DNA of 64,000 nucleotides from Vogesella mureinivorans (GCF_007644035.1 NZ_VMTV02000577.1:248001-312000); one strand, 5' to 3'; numbered from the stretch's first letter, positions 44,402 to 53,562 are shown. Numbers and translations are program-made. The notes: generated by a model from the letters alone, not told the origin.

Positions 44402-45595
44402 TCACATCGCGCCGGTGGCGGCAGCGGGCGGGCCGGCGCGGCGCAGTGCCAAGCGGAACAGCAGCGGGTTCAGCAGGATGGACAATATCGCCCCGGCCAT
44501 GATCAGCGCATGGCCACGCTCGGGCAGCAGCTGCAGGCTCAGGCCCAGGTTGGCCAGAATGAAGGAGAACTCGCCTATCTGCGCCAGGCTGGCCGCCAGC
44601 AGCCAGCGCTCGCCACGCGGCTGGCGCAGCAGGGCCATCAGCAGCCAGGCGGCCAGACCCTTGCCCACGATGATGATGGCCAGCGTGGCCAGCACAGCCG
44701 CGGTATCGGTCATCAGCACGCGCGGGTCGAACAGCATGCCGGCGGCCACGAAAAACAGCACCGAAAACGCATCGCGCAGCGGCATGGCTTCTTCGGCGGC
44801 GCGGTGGCTGAACGGCGAGCCGGCCAGCACGGTGCCGGCAAAGAACGCGCCCAGCGCAAACGACACCTCAAACAGCGCGGTGGCACCGTAGGCCACGCCC
44901 AGCGCGGTGGCCAGCACGCCCAGGCGGAACATTTCGCGGCTGCCGGTGTGCACGATTTTTTCCAGCATCCACGGGATGACTTTTTGCCCCACCAGCATCA
45001 TTACCGCCACAAAGGCGGCCACTTTGCCCAGCGTGAGCAGAATCGCCTGCAGCGAGTCCCCCAGGTTGGCTGCAGCGCTACCCGCCAGCGCCGGAATCAG
45101 CACCAGCGCCAGAATGGTGGCCAGGTCTTCGCTGACCAGCCAGCCTACCGCCACCTTGCCGGCCGGGGTTTCCAGCTTGTTGTGTTCTTCCAGCGCCTTG
45201 AGCAGCACCACGGTACTGGCTACCGATAGCGCCATGCCAAACAGCAGGCCCTGCGGCACGCTCCAGCCCAGCAGCACGCTCAGGCCACAGCCCAGGGCGA
45301 TGGCCACTGTAATCTGGGCAAAAGCACCGGGTAGTGCAATGCGCCGTACCGCCCACAGGTCTTGTATGGAAAAGTGCAGCCCGACGCCGAACATCAGCAG
45401 GATGACGCCCAGCTCGGCCAGCTCGGCCGCCAGGTGGCCATCTGCCACAAAACCCGGGGTAAACGGGCCGATCAGAATACCGGCCGCCAGATAGCCCAGC
45501 AGCGGTGGCAGGCGCAGCTTGAGCGCCACGGCGCCCAGCAGAAAGGCGGTGACCAGTGCGCCGACCAGCGTGGTAATCAGTGGGGTTGCATGCAT
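44402..45595 (-). CDS. Cation:proton antiporter, CPA2 (YbaL/KefB-like), membrane domain only
   Basis: 397 residues, almost all membrane-spanning (about 11-12 segments). The CPA2 core motifs are visible: GYLAAGILIGPFTPGFV, GVGLHFSIQDLW, VGWLVSEDLATI (conserved acidic pair region) and LGAFFAGTVLAGSPFSHRA. The protein ends just after the last helix (LLFRLALRR), so the cytoplasmic TrkA-N/RCK domain of KefB, KefC and YbaL is absent; it therefore lacks the usual nucleotide or glutathione gating. It exchanges K+ or Na+ for protons by family analogy. Monocistronic. Confidence 0.87.
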   Translation of the reverse strand: MHATPLITTLVGALVTAFLLGAVALKLRLPPLLGYLAAGILIGPFTPGFVADGHLAAELAELGVILLMFGVGLHFSIQDLWAVRRIALPGAFAQITVAIALGCGLSVLLGWSVPQGLLFGMALSVASTVVLLKALEEHNKLETPAGKVAVGWLVSEDLATILALVLIPALAGSAAANLGDSLQAILLTLGKVAAFVAVMMLVGQKVIPWMLEKIVHTGSREMFRLGVLATALGVAYGATALFEVSFALGAFFAGTVLAGSPFSHRAAEEAMPLRDAFSVLFFVAAGMLFDPRVLMTDTAAVLATLAIIIVGKGLAAWLLMALLRQPRGERWLLAASLAQIGEFSFILANLGLSLQLLPERGHALIMAGAILSILLNPLLFRLALRRAGPPAAATGAM

Positions 45596-45859
45596 GTGTT
45601 CTCCCTGTCCATTGTCATTTTGTGGTCGCCAGCCTGGCCGCGTGCTGCGGGCGGGGCGGCAGGGCGCGGCTGGCCTGTCTGCGCTAGGCCTGGCTGGCGG
45701 CTATTTAAAGATAGAAAGTCTGGCGGCGGCAGAGTTCACCGTTTGGGCATAATCCATCGAATTTGTTTTACTTAATGATGCTGCTAAAAACATTCAATTT
45801 TAGCTATTGAGTGATTGTGGCTATCATCACCTTAAGTTCAATAGCTTCTGGAGTGCATC
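45596..45859. other. 264-nt intergenic region between divergent genes
   Basis: Holds the promoters of the leftward antiporter gene and the rightward DUF2061 gene. The right part (from about 45770) is AT-rich, with a repeated TTCAAT..AGCT pattern near 45792-45845, and CTGGAG ahead of the DUF2061 start. I see no reading frame or RNA gene here. Confidence 0.5.
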
Positions 45860-46090
45860 ATGATCAAGACCATCACCTTCGCCATCTGTCATTTCACCGT
45901 GGCGTTCTGCGTGGCTTATCTGCTCACCGGCAGCTTTGGCATCGCCAGCCTGCTGGCACTGGTAGAACCGCTGGTGAATACCGTGGCGTACTACTTTCAT
46001 GAAAAAGTGTGGGACCGTATCCGAGCCAACAAGGCGGCAGAGCCGGATACCGCCACCGCCGGGCACCGTGGGCTGCTGCATCGCCATTAG
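45860..46090 (+). CDS. DUF2061 small membrane protein
   Basis: 76 residues. The pattern KTITFAICHFTVAFCVAYLLTGS, then ASLLALVEPLVNTVAYYFHEKVWDRI, is characteristic of DUF2061: two membrane helices (about 5-22 and 26-44) with a conserved YFHEKVW end. Function is unknown; relatives are small inner-membrane proteins, some fused to sulfate-assimilation enzymes. CTGGAG supports the ATG at 45860. Confidence 0.85.
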   Translation: MIKTITFAICHFTVAFCVAYLLTGSFGIASLLALVEPLVNTVAYYFHEKVWDRIRANKAAEPDTATAGHRGLLHRH

Positions 46091-46173
46091 CAGCTCCCGC
46101 CGTATGTAAAAGGCTGGTGTAGAATTGCATCATTTTTGTAGGGTTTTGTTGTGCGTTAGCGAGTGTGCTAGCG

Positions 46174-48279
46174 ATGCAGAGCCCGCCTCCTACACTGGTT
46201 TCCCGCATGCTGGCCTTCCCCCGTCCTGCTTCTTCTGCGTTTTATCGCCCGGATATCGATGGCTTGCGCGCCATTGCGGTACTGAGCGTGATTGCCTATC
46301 ACATTGGTGTGCCCGGCTTGCCGGGTGGCTTTGTGGGCGTGGATATCTTTTTTGTACTCAGCGGGTTTCTGATTAGCGGCTTGCTGCGCCAGGAGCTGCT
46401 GGCTACCGGTAGCCTGGGTTTTGCCGCCTTCTTTGCGCGGCGTATCCGCCGCCTGGGCCCGGCACTGATGCTGGTGACGCTGGTGACGCTGCTGGCAGGC
46501 TATATGGTGCTGCTGCCGGATGCCGCCAATACGCTGGGGCGCGAGGCGCGCGCGGTGGTGACCTTATCGGCCAACCATCATTTCATGAAGCACGCTTTTG
46601 ATTACTTCAATACCGCTACCGACCTGAAGCCTTTGCTGCATACCTGGTCGCTGGCGGTAGAGGAGCAGTATTACCTGTTATGGCCGCTGCTCATGCTGGG
46701 GGCTTACCGTGCGGGGGGCGGGGAAAAGGCTTTACGGCCAACCTTGCTGGCCGTGCTGTTGCTGTCTTTTGCTGCTTGTCTGTCTCTGTCCTACAGCGAT
46801 ATGCCCAAAGCGTTTTACCTGATGCCGGCACGGGCCTGGGAGTTTGCGGCGGGGGGCTTGCTGGCCTGGCTACCGCTGCGCCATAGCCGTAGTGCATGGC
46901 ATGCCAACGCCTTGGCGGGTGGCGGGCTGGCTATCTTGCTATGTAGCATCGTGCTGCTGGACGAGCACAGCATGGTGTTCCCCGGCTGGGTAGTGTTGCT
47001 GCCAGTATGCGGCACACTGCTGGTGTTGGCCGCCGGCGGGCTGGACCCGCATCACGCGCCTGGGCGTTTGCTGGGTAGCCGCTGGTTTACGGCGCTGGGC
47101 TTGTTGTCCTACAGCTGGTATTTGTGGCACCAGCCTTTGCTGGCGTTGGGGCGTTATTACGATGTAGGCCAGCGCGATCTACTACGGGATTTCCTGCTGG
47201 GTGGGGTACTGGCACTGTTCTTGGCCTGGCTAACCTACTGCCTGGTAGAGCAGCCGGTACGGCAACGCCGCTGGCGCTGCTTTGCAACCGACAAGTCTAC
47301 TCTGTGGGCCGGGCTGGCCATGTCGGTACTGGTATGGCTGGTCGCCAGCGCCGCCATGTATATGCCCAAAAAATACCCCTGGCCAGGCTATCAGGCTATT
47401 TTGCAGGTCAAGCAAGACCAGGCGCAGCTACCGCCCGGTTGCGACATGCCGGAACGTGGCGTGCCGCTCTCGCCGCAAGCCAGCTGCCGTATCGGCCCTG
47501 CGCACGCCCCCCTGCAGCTGCTGGCCTGGGGCGATTCCCATACAGACCACGCCATGCCCATGTACCAGCTACTGGCACAGGCACAAGGGGTAGGTATCTT
47601 GCGCCGCGCTTACCACGGCTGCCCGCCGCTGGTGGACGCCGTGCCTGTGGGGGAGGGCAAGGTGCGCAGCTGGTGCCTGAACCATTCGCGCGCGGTGATG
47701 GCCGAGCTGGCATCGCTATCGCGTAGCGGGCTGCACGGCGTGCTGATGAATGTGCGCTGGAACGGCTATACCGCGCTGCCGGTGGCTGGCAGTGCCAGCA
47801 TTACTGGCCTGGCGCAGGCGGATGCCCAGGGTAATGTGGCGGTGGCCGGTGCCATGCTGGCGGGCGTTGGCCAGCTCGACCGTGCGCATTCGCTGCAGGT
47901 GATGGCGGCCTCGCTGGATCGCGTCGCCAGCCAGCTGGCGGCGCTCAGGCTCAAACTGGTGCTGCTGGCGCCCGAGCCGGAAATGCCGCTGTCCGTGCCG
48001 GAGTGCCTGGCCCGCCGTGGTGCGGCCGCCTGCCATGCCAGCCGTGCGGATGTAGACCGCCAGCGCGCCGCTATCCTGCCCATTCTGCAGCAAGTTGCCA
48101 GCCGCCACGCCAATGTGCGCGTCTGGGACCCGATCGCCCGCTTTTGCGATGCCCAGACTTGTTATGCCGCTGCCGCAGGCGTGGTGCGCTATCAGGACCA
48201 GAACCACCTGACCGCCAGTATGTCGCGTACGCTGCAGGCGGATTTTGCCCCCTTGTTCAGCTGGGCACGCCAACCCTGA
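46174..48279 (+). CDS. OafA/YrhL-type O-acyltransferase with C-terminal SGNH domain
   Basis: About 701 residues. The N-terminal acyltransferase-3 domain (about 25-385) has some ten membrane helices and the motifs FYRPDIDGLRAIAVLSVIAYH and VGVDIFFVLSGFLISG with the catalytic histidine. The C-terminal periplasmic SGNH hydrolase-like domain has WGDSHTDHAMP and a DQNHLT block near the end. Such proteins acetylate O-antigen, peptidoglycan or other surface glycans. ATG 46174 is one choice; GTG 46165 or ATG 46210 are possible because no clear Shine-Dalgarno is seen. No glycan genes adjoin it. Confidence 0.88.
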   Translation: MQSPPPTLVSRMLAFPRPASSAFYRPDIDGLRAIAVLSVIAYHIGVPGLPGGFVGVDIFFVLSGFLISGLLRQELLATGSLGFAAFFARRIRRLGPALMLVTLVTLLAGYMVLLPDAANTLGREARAVVTLSANHHFMKHAFDYFNTATDLKPLLHTWSLAVEEQYYLLWPLLMLGAYRAGGGEKALRPTLLAVLLLSFAACLSLSYSDMPKAFYLMPARAWEFAAGGLLAWLPLRHSRSAWHANALAGGGLAILLCSIVLLDEHSMVFPGWVVLLPVCGTLLVLAAGGLDPHHAPGRLLGSRWFTALGLLSYSWYLWHQPLLALGRYYDVGQRDLLRDFLLGGVLALFLAWLTYCLVEQPVRQRRWRCFATDKSTLWAGLAMSVLVWLVASAAMYMPKKYPWPGYQAILQVKQDQAQLPPGCDMPERGVPLSPQASCRIGPAHAPLQLLAWGDSHTDHAMPMYQLLAQAQGVGILRRAYHGCPPLVDAVPVGEGKVRSWCLNHSRAVMAELASLSRSGLHGVLMNVRWNGYTALPVAGSASITGLAQADAQGNVAVAGAMLAGVGQLDRAHSLQVMAASLDRVASQLAALRLKLVLLAPEPEMPLSVPECLARRGAAACHASRADVDRQRAAILPILQQVASRHANVRVWDPIARFCDAQTCYAAAAGVVRYQDQNHLTASMSRTLQADFAPLFSWARQP

Positions 48280-48301
48280 CACAGTGTATCGCTCGCCTGG
48301 A

Positions 48302-48344
48302 CACACCCTCTGCTGACATCCGTCGCCAGAGGGTGTTGTTTTTT
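48302..48344 (+). terminator. Terminator after the acyltransferase gene
   Basis: Stem ACACCCTCTG/CAGAGGGTGT with a 14-nt loop, followed by TGTTTTTTG. It is 24 nt after the stop codon. Confidence 0.85.
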
Positions 48345-48630
48345 GCGGCACACCGGGTGGGAACCGCTGCCGTTGTGCTGCTTTGCCGTGCTGCACTGCG
48401 GTACCCGCTACGGGGCAGGCTTGCTGCGGTGGCCTGCCAGAATTTGTGCACTGCAACTACAGCCCTGCGCCTGTTGGCGCTGCTGAGCATGCTAACGCTG
48501 CATTTGGCGGTGTTTTATTGATAACCAATGGCATATGCGGCGCTTTTCTGTAGTGCATGCCTTACATTTTTTGCGTTTTTCTCTTTCCTGCCGCTGGCCC
48601 TGTGCGCTAGCATTCGCGCTGGCTGATGAC
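48345..48630. other. Intergenic stretch without a recognised gene
   Basis: Between the terminator and the rbs control region. A short frame continuing to 48521 encodes a hydrophobic tail but has no good start, no ribosome site and no family resemblance. The part from about 48520 is AT-richer and may include a promoter. I see nothing else in it. Confidence 0.4.
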
Positions 48631-48653
48631 GTTTTAGCTAAACGTTAGCTAAC
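48631..48653. promoter_or_regulatory. Operator-like palindrome of the rbs operon
   Basis: Two adjacent TTAGCTAA elements (each its own reverse complement) are separated by ACG, so that GCTAA-ACG-TTAGC forms a symmetric site with the central AACGTT step favoured by LacI-family proteins. It lies 51 nt before rbsK. The likely ligand is the Cra/LacI-type regulator encoded at 53563-54573. Confidence 0.6.
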
Positions 48654-48674
48654 AGATAACGCGGTTTGCCACCC

Positions 48675-48688
48675 AGGTTGGCCGCAGG
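48675..48688 (+). repeat. Single intergenic copy of the AGGTTGGCCGCAGG motif
   Basis: Falls between the putative operator and the rbsK Shine-Dalgarno (GGAG at 48691). It matches the 10-mer core and the common flanks AG and GG. Confidence 0.85.
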
Positions 48689-48703
48689 CAGGAGACAAGC
48701 GCG

Positions 48704-49594
48704 ATGACGCGTGTGCTGGTAATAGGCAGTATCAATATGGACATGGTGGTAAATAGCCCCACCATGCCACGGCTGGGCGAAACGCTCAGCGGTAGCGGCT
48801 TTGCCACCTATCCGGGCGGCAAAGGGGCCAATCAGGCAGTGGCCGCCGCCCGCCTGGGCGCGCAGGTAAGCATGATCGGCTGTGTGGGGCGCGATGACTT
48901 CGGTACCGCGCTAAAAGCCGTGCTGGCGCACGAAGGCGTAGACACGCGCTGGGTCAGCGAAGTGGATGTGGCCACCGGCGTGGCCAGCATTACCCTGTGT
49001 GGCAGCGACAACGCCATCATCGTGGTGCCGGGTGCCAACCATGCGCTGCAGCCGGCGCAGCTGGACGCCGCCGAGCAGGCCTTTGCCGACGCCGACGTGG
49101 TACTGGCGCAGCTGGAGGTGCCGCTGGCTACCGTCGAGCACGCCGCCATGTTGGCCGCACGCCACGGCAAGCCCTTCATGCTGAACCCGGCGCCAGCCGT
49201 GCCGCTGCCGGCCACCCTGCTGGCCCGCGTCAGCGTACTGACCCCCAATGAATTCGAGCTGGCCACCACGCTGGCCAGCCAGCAGCCATGGCGCGAGCTG
49301 GTGGCCGCTGCAGGCGGCCGCATCGTGATGACGCACGGTGCCGAAGGCGCTTTCTTTGCCGATGCCGACGGCCAGCTACAGCAGCAGCCCGGTTTTGCGG
49401 TGACCCCGGTAGACACCACCGGTGCCGGTGACACCTTCAATGGCGCGCTGGCGACCTTCCTGCACCTGGGCCTGGCCGAAGCCGTGCGCCGCGCCGCCGC
49501 CGCTGGTGCGCTGTCGGTGACGCAGCCGGGCGCGCAGGGCGGCATGCCCACCCTAGCCGCGCTGGACACCTTTTTGCAGGAGCGCGCCGCATGA
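48704..49594 (+). CDS. rbsK: Ribokinase
   Basis: A PfkB-family kinase that converts D-ribose to ribose 5-phosphate. It has 296 residues. The two PfkB signatures are GGKGANQAVAAARLGA (about 38-53) and DTTGAGDTFNGAL (about 244-256), the second with the catalytic Asp. It is first in the rbs operon, unlike E. coli where it is near the end. It overlaps rbsD by 4 bases (ATGA). Confidence 0.95.
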   Translation: MTRVLVIGSINMDMVVNSPTMPRLGETLSGSGFATYPGGKGANQAVAAARLGAQVSMIGCVGRDDFGTALKAVLAHEGVDTRWVSEVDVATGVASITLCGSDNAIIVVPGANHALQPAQLDAAEQAFADADVVLAQLEVPLATVEHAAMLAARHGKPFMLNPAPAVPLPATLLARVSVLTPNEFELATTLASQQPWRELVAAAGGRIVMTHGAEGAFFADADGQLQQQPGFAVTPVDTTGAGDTFNGALATFLHLGLAEAVRRAAAAGALSVTQPGAQGGMPTLAALDTFLQERAA

Positions 49595-49989
49595 AAAAGC
49601 TGGGCCATCTGAACCGTGATATCGCTCGCGTGCTGGCCTGCCTGGGCCACACCGACAGTATTGTCATTGCCGATTGCGGCCTGCCGGTACCCGCGGGCGT
49701 GGAGTGCATCGACGTATCGCTGGCGCTGGGCGAGCCCGGCTTTGCCCGCGTGCTGGACACCATACTGGCCGACATGGCCTGCGAGCGCGCGCTGTTTGCC
49801 AGCGAGTGCCACAGCCATAACCCGGCGGTGTCGGCGCTGGCCGCAGCCCTGCCGGAGCAGGGCATTGCCACCGAATTTGTCAGCCACGAAGCGTTCAAGC
49901 AGCACTGCCGCCAGGCGCGGGCCGTGATCCGCACCGGCGACGCCACGCCGTACGCCAATGTGATCCTGTACGCCGGCGTGATTTTCTAG
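49591..49989 (+). CDS. rbsD: D-ribose pyranase
   Basis: Interconverts the pyranose and furanose forms of ribose so that the transported sugar can be phosphorylated. It has 132 residues, with the catalytic His20 (LACLGHTD) and the conserved TGDATPYANVILYAGV end. Start overlaps the rbsK stop; rbsA follows after 9 nt with AGGAGG. Confidence 0.95.
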   Translation: MKKLGHLNRDIARVLACLGHTDSIVIADCGLPVPAGVECIDVSLALGEPGFARVLDTILADMACERALFASECHSHNPAVSALAAALPEQGIATEFVSHEAFKQHCRQARAVIRTGDATPYANVILYAGVIF

Positions 49990-49998
49990 GAGGCGGCG

Positions 49999-51507
49999 AT
50001 GAAGGTAAGCATGCGTGGCATCTGCAAGGCCTTTGGCCCGGTGCGGGTGCTGGAAAACGTTGACTTCACCCTGCACGGTGGCGAAATCCACGCGCTGATG
50101 GGCGAAAACGGCGCGGGCAAGTCCACGCTGATGAAGATCCTTAGCGGCGTGTACCAGCCGGATAGCGGTAGCGTGGAGGTAGACGGCAAGGCAGTCGCCA
50201 TCCGTACCACCCGCGATGCGGAGGCGGCGGGCATTGCCATCATCCACCAGGAATTGAACCTGATTCCGCAGCTGTCGGTGATGGAAAACCTGTTTCTGGG
50301 CCGCGAGCCGTCGCGCTTTGGCGTGATCCAGCGGGCCGCCATGCGCCAGCAGGCGCGCGCGCAGCTGGACGCGCTGGGCGCCAGCCAGATCGATGTGGAA
50401 GCCGAAGCCGGCAGCCTGTCCATCGGCCAGCAGCAGATGGTGGAAATCGCCAAGGCGCTGGCCATGGACGCCCGCGTGCTGATCATGGACGAGCCCACCG
50501 CGGCGCTGTCGGCGCGCGAGATCGACACCCTGTTTGCACTGATGCGCGGCCTACAGGCGCGTGGCGTGGCCATTGTGTATGTGTCGCACCGCATGGAAGA
50601 GATCTTCCACATCTGCGACAAGATCAGCGTGCTGCGCGATGGCTGTTTTGTGGGCGAGCGTGTTATCGCCGACACCGGCTTCGACGAAGTGGTGAAGCTG
50701 ATGGTTGGCCGCGAAATCGGCGACCGCTTCCCCGGGCGCGACGTGGTGCCGGGCGCGGTGCGGCTGGCGGTGCGCGGCTTGTCTGATGGCCGCCATATCG
50801 ACGGCATCAGCTTCGAGGCCCGCGCCGGCGAGGTGCTGGGCATTGCCGGCCTGATGGGCGCCGGCCGTAGCGAAATCCTCAAGACACTGTTTGGCGTGAA
50901 CCGCCGCACTGCTGGCGAAGTGTGGCTGGACGGCGCGCCGCTGGACCTGCGCAGCCCGGCCGCTGCCATTGCCGCCGGCCTGGCGTTTGTGACAGAAGAC
51001 CGCAAAAGCCAGGGCCTGGTGCTGGGCATGTCGGTGCGCGAAAACGCCACGCTGGTGCACCTGGACAGCTACGCCCGCCTGGGCGTGGTCAACGGCGCGG
51101 CCGAGCAGGCCGCAGTGGCGCAGCAGATCAGCCAGCTGCGCATCCGCACCCGCGACGCCGAGCTGGACGTGAAATCCCTGTCCGGCGGCAACCAGCAAAA
51201 AGTGGTGTTTGCCAAATGGCTGGCCAAACCGCCCAAGGTGCTGCTGCTGGACGAACCCACGCGCGGCGTGGACGTAGGCGGCAAGGCCGAGATTTACCAC
51301 ATCATCAACCAGCTGGCCGCCGCCGGCGTGGCCATCGTGATGGTGTCGTCCGAGCTGCCCGAGGTGATGGCAATGAGCAACCGCATTCTGGTGCTGCACG
51401 AAGGCCGCCAGACGGCGCTGTTCGATGCGGCCAACCTCAGCCAGGAAGACATCATGGCCGCTGCCACCGGCACCGCCGGCCACGACACCCGCACTACACA
51501 GGATTAA
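49999..51507 (+). CDS. rbsA: Ribose ABC transporter ATP-binding protein
   Basis: A double ATPase of 502 residues energising ribose uptake. The N-terminal domain has Walker A GENGAGKST (about 36-44), LSIGQQQMVEIAKAL, and LIMDEPTAALS; the C-terminal domain has LSGGNQQKVVFAKWL and LLLDEPTRGVDVG, with the degenerate Walker A usual in the second half of sugar ATPases. A DAANL segment is encoded by a copy of the recurring motif. rbsC follows after 4 nt. Confidence 0.96.
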   Translation: MKVSMRGICKAFGPVRVLENVDFTLHGGEIHALMGENGAGKSTLMKILSGVYQPDSGSVEVDGKAVAIRTTRDAEAAGIAIIHQELNLIPQLSVMENLFLGREPSRFGVIQRAAMRQQARAQLDALGASQIDVEAEAGSLSIGQQQMVEIAKALAMDARVLIMDEPTAALSAREIDTLFALMRGLQARGVAIVYVSHRMEEIFHICDKISVLRDGCFVGERVIADTGFDEVVKLMVGREIGDRFPGRDVVPGAVRLAVRGLSDGRHIDGISFEARAGEVLGIAGLMGAGRSEILKTLFGVNRRTAGEVWLDGAPLDLRSPAAAIAAGLAFVTEDRKSQGLVLGMSVRENATLVHLDSYARLGVVNGAAEQAAVAQQISQLRIRTRDAELDVKSLSGGNQQKVVFAKWLAKPPKVLLLDEPTRGVDVGGKAEIYHIINQLAAAGVAIVMVSSELPEVMAMSNRILVLHEGRQTALFDAANLSQEDIMAAATGTAGHDTRTTQD

Positions 51508-51511
51508 AAGC

Positions 51512-52450
51512 ATGACTGCACAACAAAAAGCCACGCTGCAAAAGCTGGGCCCCTTTATCGCGCTGCTGGTGGTTTCCGGCGCGCTGGCCATCATGAGCCC
51601 GGATTTCCTGACCGTGGGCAACCTGATGAACGTGATGCGCCAGGTATCGATCAACGCGCTGATTGCCTTCGGCATGACGCTGGTCATCCTGCTGGGCGGC
51701 ATTGATTTGTCGGTGGGCTCCATCCTGGCGCTGTCGTCGGTGTGCATTGCGCTGATGATCCAGAGCGGGCTGGACCCGGTGCTGGCCACGCTGCTGGGCA
51801 TTGCTGCCGGTGCCGGCATGGGCTTTGCCAACGGCTGGATCATCAGCAAGGGCAAGGTGGCACCATTTATCGCCACGCTGGCCTCCATGACCATCTTGCG
51901 CGGCCTGTCGCTGGTGTTTTCCGGCGGCAGCCCCATTACCGGCCTGGACAGCGATTTCTTCCAGATGCTGGGCGGCGGCTACGTGGCCGGCCTGGTGCCG
52001 GTACCGGTGGTATGGATGCTGCTGATGTTTGCCGGCTTCTGGTTCCTGCTGAAGCAGACCGTTTTCGGCCGCCACGTGTACGCCACCGGCGGTAACGAAG
52101 AAGCCTCGCGCCTGTCCGGCGTGAAGGTGGACCGCATCAAGATCTGGGTTTACACCGTGTCCGGCGCCATGTCGGCCATGGCAGGCGTGGTGCTGACCTC
52201 GCGCCTGAACTCGGCGCAGCCCACCGCCGGTACCGGCTACGAGCTGGACGCCATCGCAGCCGTGGTGCTGGGCGGCACCAGCCTGACTGGCGGGCGCGGC
52301 TGGATCTTTGGCACCCTGATGGGGGCGCTGCTGATTGGCGTACTGAACAATGGCCTGAACCTGCTGGGCGTATCGTCGTTCTACCAGCAGGTGATCAAGG
52401 GCGCTGTCATTCTGCTGGCGGTACTACTGGACCGCGCAGGCAAAAAGTAA
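51512..52450 (+). CDS. rbsC: Ribose ABC transporter permease
   Basis: Inner-membrane permease of 312 residues with 8-10 helices. The ABC-2 sugar permease motifs GMTLVILLGGIDLSVGS and ATGGNEEASRLSG (EAA-like loop) are present. The ATG at 51512 (MTAQQKATLQKLGPF) is preferred; the frame extends into rbsA but that part is not RbsC-like. Confidence 0.95.
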   Translation: MTAQQKATLQKLGPFIALLVVSGALAIMSPDFLTVGNLMNVMRQVSINALIAFGMTLVILLGGIDLSVGSILALSSVCIALMIQSGLDPVLATLLGIAAGAGMGFANGWIISKGKVAPFIATLASMTILRGLSLVFSGGSPITGLDSDFFQMLGGGYVAGLVPVPVVWMLLMFAGFWFLLKQTVFGRHVYATGGNEEASRLSGVKVDRIKIWVYTVSGAMSAMAGVVLTSRLNSAQPTAGTGYELDAIAAVVLGGTSLTGGRGWIFGTLMGALLIGVLNNGLNLLGVSSFYQQVIKGAVILLAVLLDRAGKK

Positions 52451-52515
52451 ACCGGCTGCCGGCCGGTGGCCGGTGGCGGCAACACGTGTCGTTCAATAAA
52501 ACAGGGAGTCGCACC

Positions 52516-53448
52516 ATGAATCGCATCATCACCCCGCTGCTGGCCAGCCTGCTGGCTTTTGGTATTGCTGCTTGCTCCAAGCAGGGCCCGGATAGCGCAC
52601 CGGCCGCTGCCAGCGAGCCGGCTGCTGCCACCAGCACCGCCACCGTTGGCCTGGCGGTGTCCACACTGAACAACCCGTTCTTTGTGTCGCTGCGTGACGG
52701 CGCCGAGGCGGAGGCCAAGAAAGAAGGCATCAACCTGATTACCGTGGATGCTCAGGACGACCCGGCCAAGCAACAGGCCAGCGTGGAAGACCTGATCCAG
52801 AAAAAGGTAAACGTGATCCTGATTAACCCGACCGACTCCGCCGCCGTGGCCAATGTGGTGAAAGAAGCCACCAGCAAGGGCATCAAGGTGGTATCGCTGG
52901 ACCGTAGCGTGACCGGTGCCGACGTCAGCGCGCACATTGCGTCCGACAACGTGGCCGGTGGCAAGATGGCCGGCGAGTTCCTGCTGGAAAAACTGGGCGG
53001 CAAGGGCAATATCGTAGAGCTGGAAGGCATTGCCGGTTCGTCTGCTGCGCGCGAGCGTGGCCAGGGCTTCCATCAGGTAGTGGATGGTAAGGCCGACGTG
53101 AAACTGCTGGCCAAACAGCCGGCGGACTTTGACCGTGCCAAAGGCCTGTCGGTGATGGAAAACATCATCCAGGGCAATAAAGGCATTCAGGGTGTGTTTG
53201 CCCACAACGACGAAATGGCGCTGGGCGCGGTGAAAGCCATCCAGGCTGCCGGCCTGAAAAACGTGGTAGTGGTGGGCTTTGATGCGACTGCCGACGCTGT
53301 GGCTGCGGTAAAAGGTGGCACCCTGGCCGCGACCGTACAGCAGCAGCCCGAGCTGATTGGCCAGTACGGCGTGCAAACCGCTAAAAAGCTGATCGCCGGC
53401 CAGCCTGTGGATAAATTTATCCCGGTACCGCTGAACCTGGTGAAGTAA
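52516..53448 (+). CDS. rbsB: Ribose ABC transporter substrate-binding protein, predicted lipoprotein
   Basis: 310 residues, periplasmic-binding-protein fold for sugars: TVGLAVSTLNNPFFVSL near 43-59, TVDAQDDPAKQQ near 76, and VVGFDATADAV. The signal peptide MNRIITPLLASLLAFGIAAC ends in a lipobox (IAAC, Cys20), then a Ser/Ala/Pro linker. E. coli RbsB is soluble with a type I signal, so this one is probably lipid-anchored. CAGGGAG precedes the ATG. Confidence 0.93.
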   Translation: MNRIITPLLASLLAFGIAACSKQGPDSAPAAASEPAAATSTATVGLAVSTLNNPFFVSLRDGAEAEAKKEGINLITVDAQDDPAKQQASVEDLIQKKVNVILINPTDSAAVANVVKEATSKGIKVVSLDRSVTGADVSAHIASDNVAGGKMAGEFLLEKLGGKGNIVELEGIAGSSAARERGQGFHQVVDGKADVKLLAKQPADFDRAKGLSVMENIIQGNKGIQGVFAHNDEMALGAVKAIQAAGLKNVVVVGFDATADAVAAVKGGTLAATVQQQPELIGQYGVQTAKKLIAGQPVDKFIPVPLNLVK

Positions 53449-53455
53449 GCCAGCT

Positions 53456-53466
53456 TGCGGCCAACC
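53456..53466 (-). repeat. Single copy of the GGTTGGCCGCA motif after rbsB
   Basis: Reads TGCGGCCAACC on the plus strand, 8 nt after the rbsB stop codon. It is followed by the inverted CCCGC/GCGGG pair (53465-53477) but no T run there. Confidence 0.85.
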
Positions 53467-53501
53467 CGCTATGGCGGGTAGCCGCTGTAATACAATCGAG
53501 G

Positions 53502-53536
53502 TCCCTGCCAGCATAGGGCTGGCAGGGATTTTCTTT
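53502..53536 (+). terminator. Terminator between rbsB and the rbs regulator gene
   Basis: Perfect 11-bp stem TCCCTGCCAGC/GCTGGCAGGGA with a 5-nt loop, then TTTTCTTT. It should limit transcription of the regulator from the rbs promoter. A TACAAT at 53491 might be the -10 of a separate weak promoter, but no -35 is clear. Confidence 0.85.
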
Positions 53537-53562
53537 GCCCGGCTACGCCGCAGGAGTTTTTC

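Noticed and set aside
48003-48521. Plus-strand frame running past the acyltransferase stop with a hydrophobic tail
   Set aside because: Most of it is an out-of-frame copy of the SGNH domain, it crosses the terminator at 48302-48344, and it has no ribosome-binding site.
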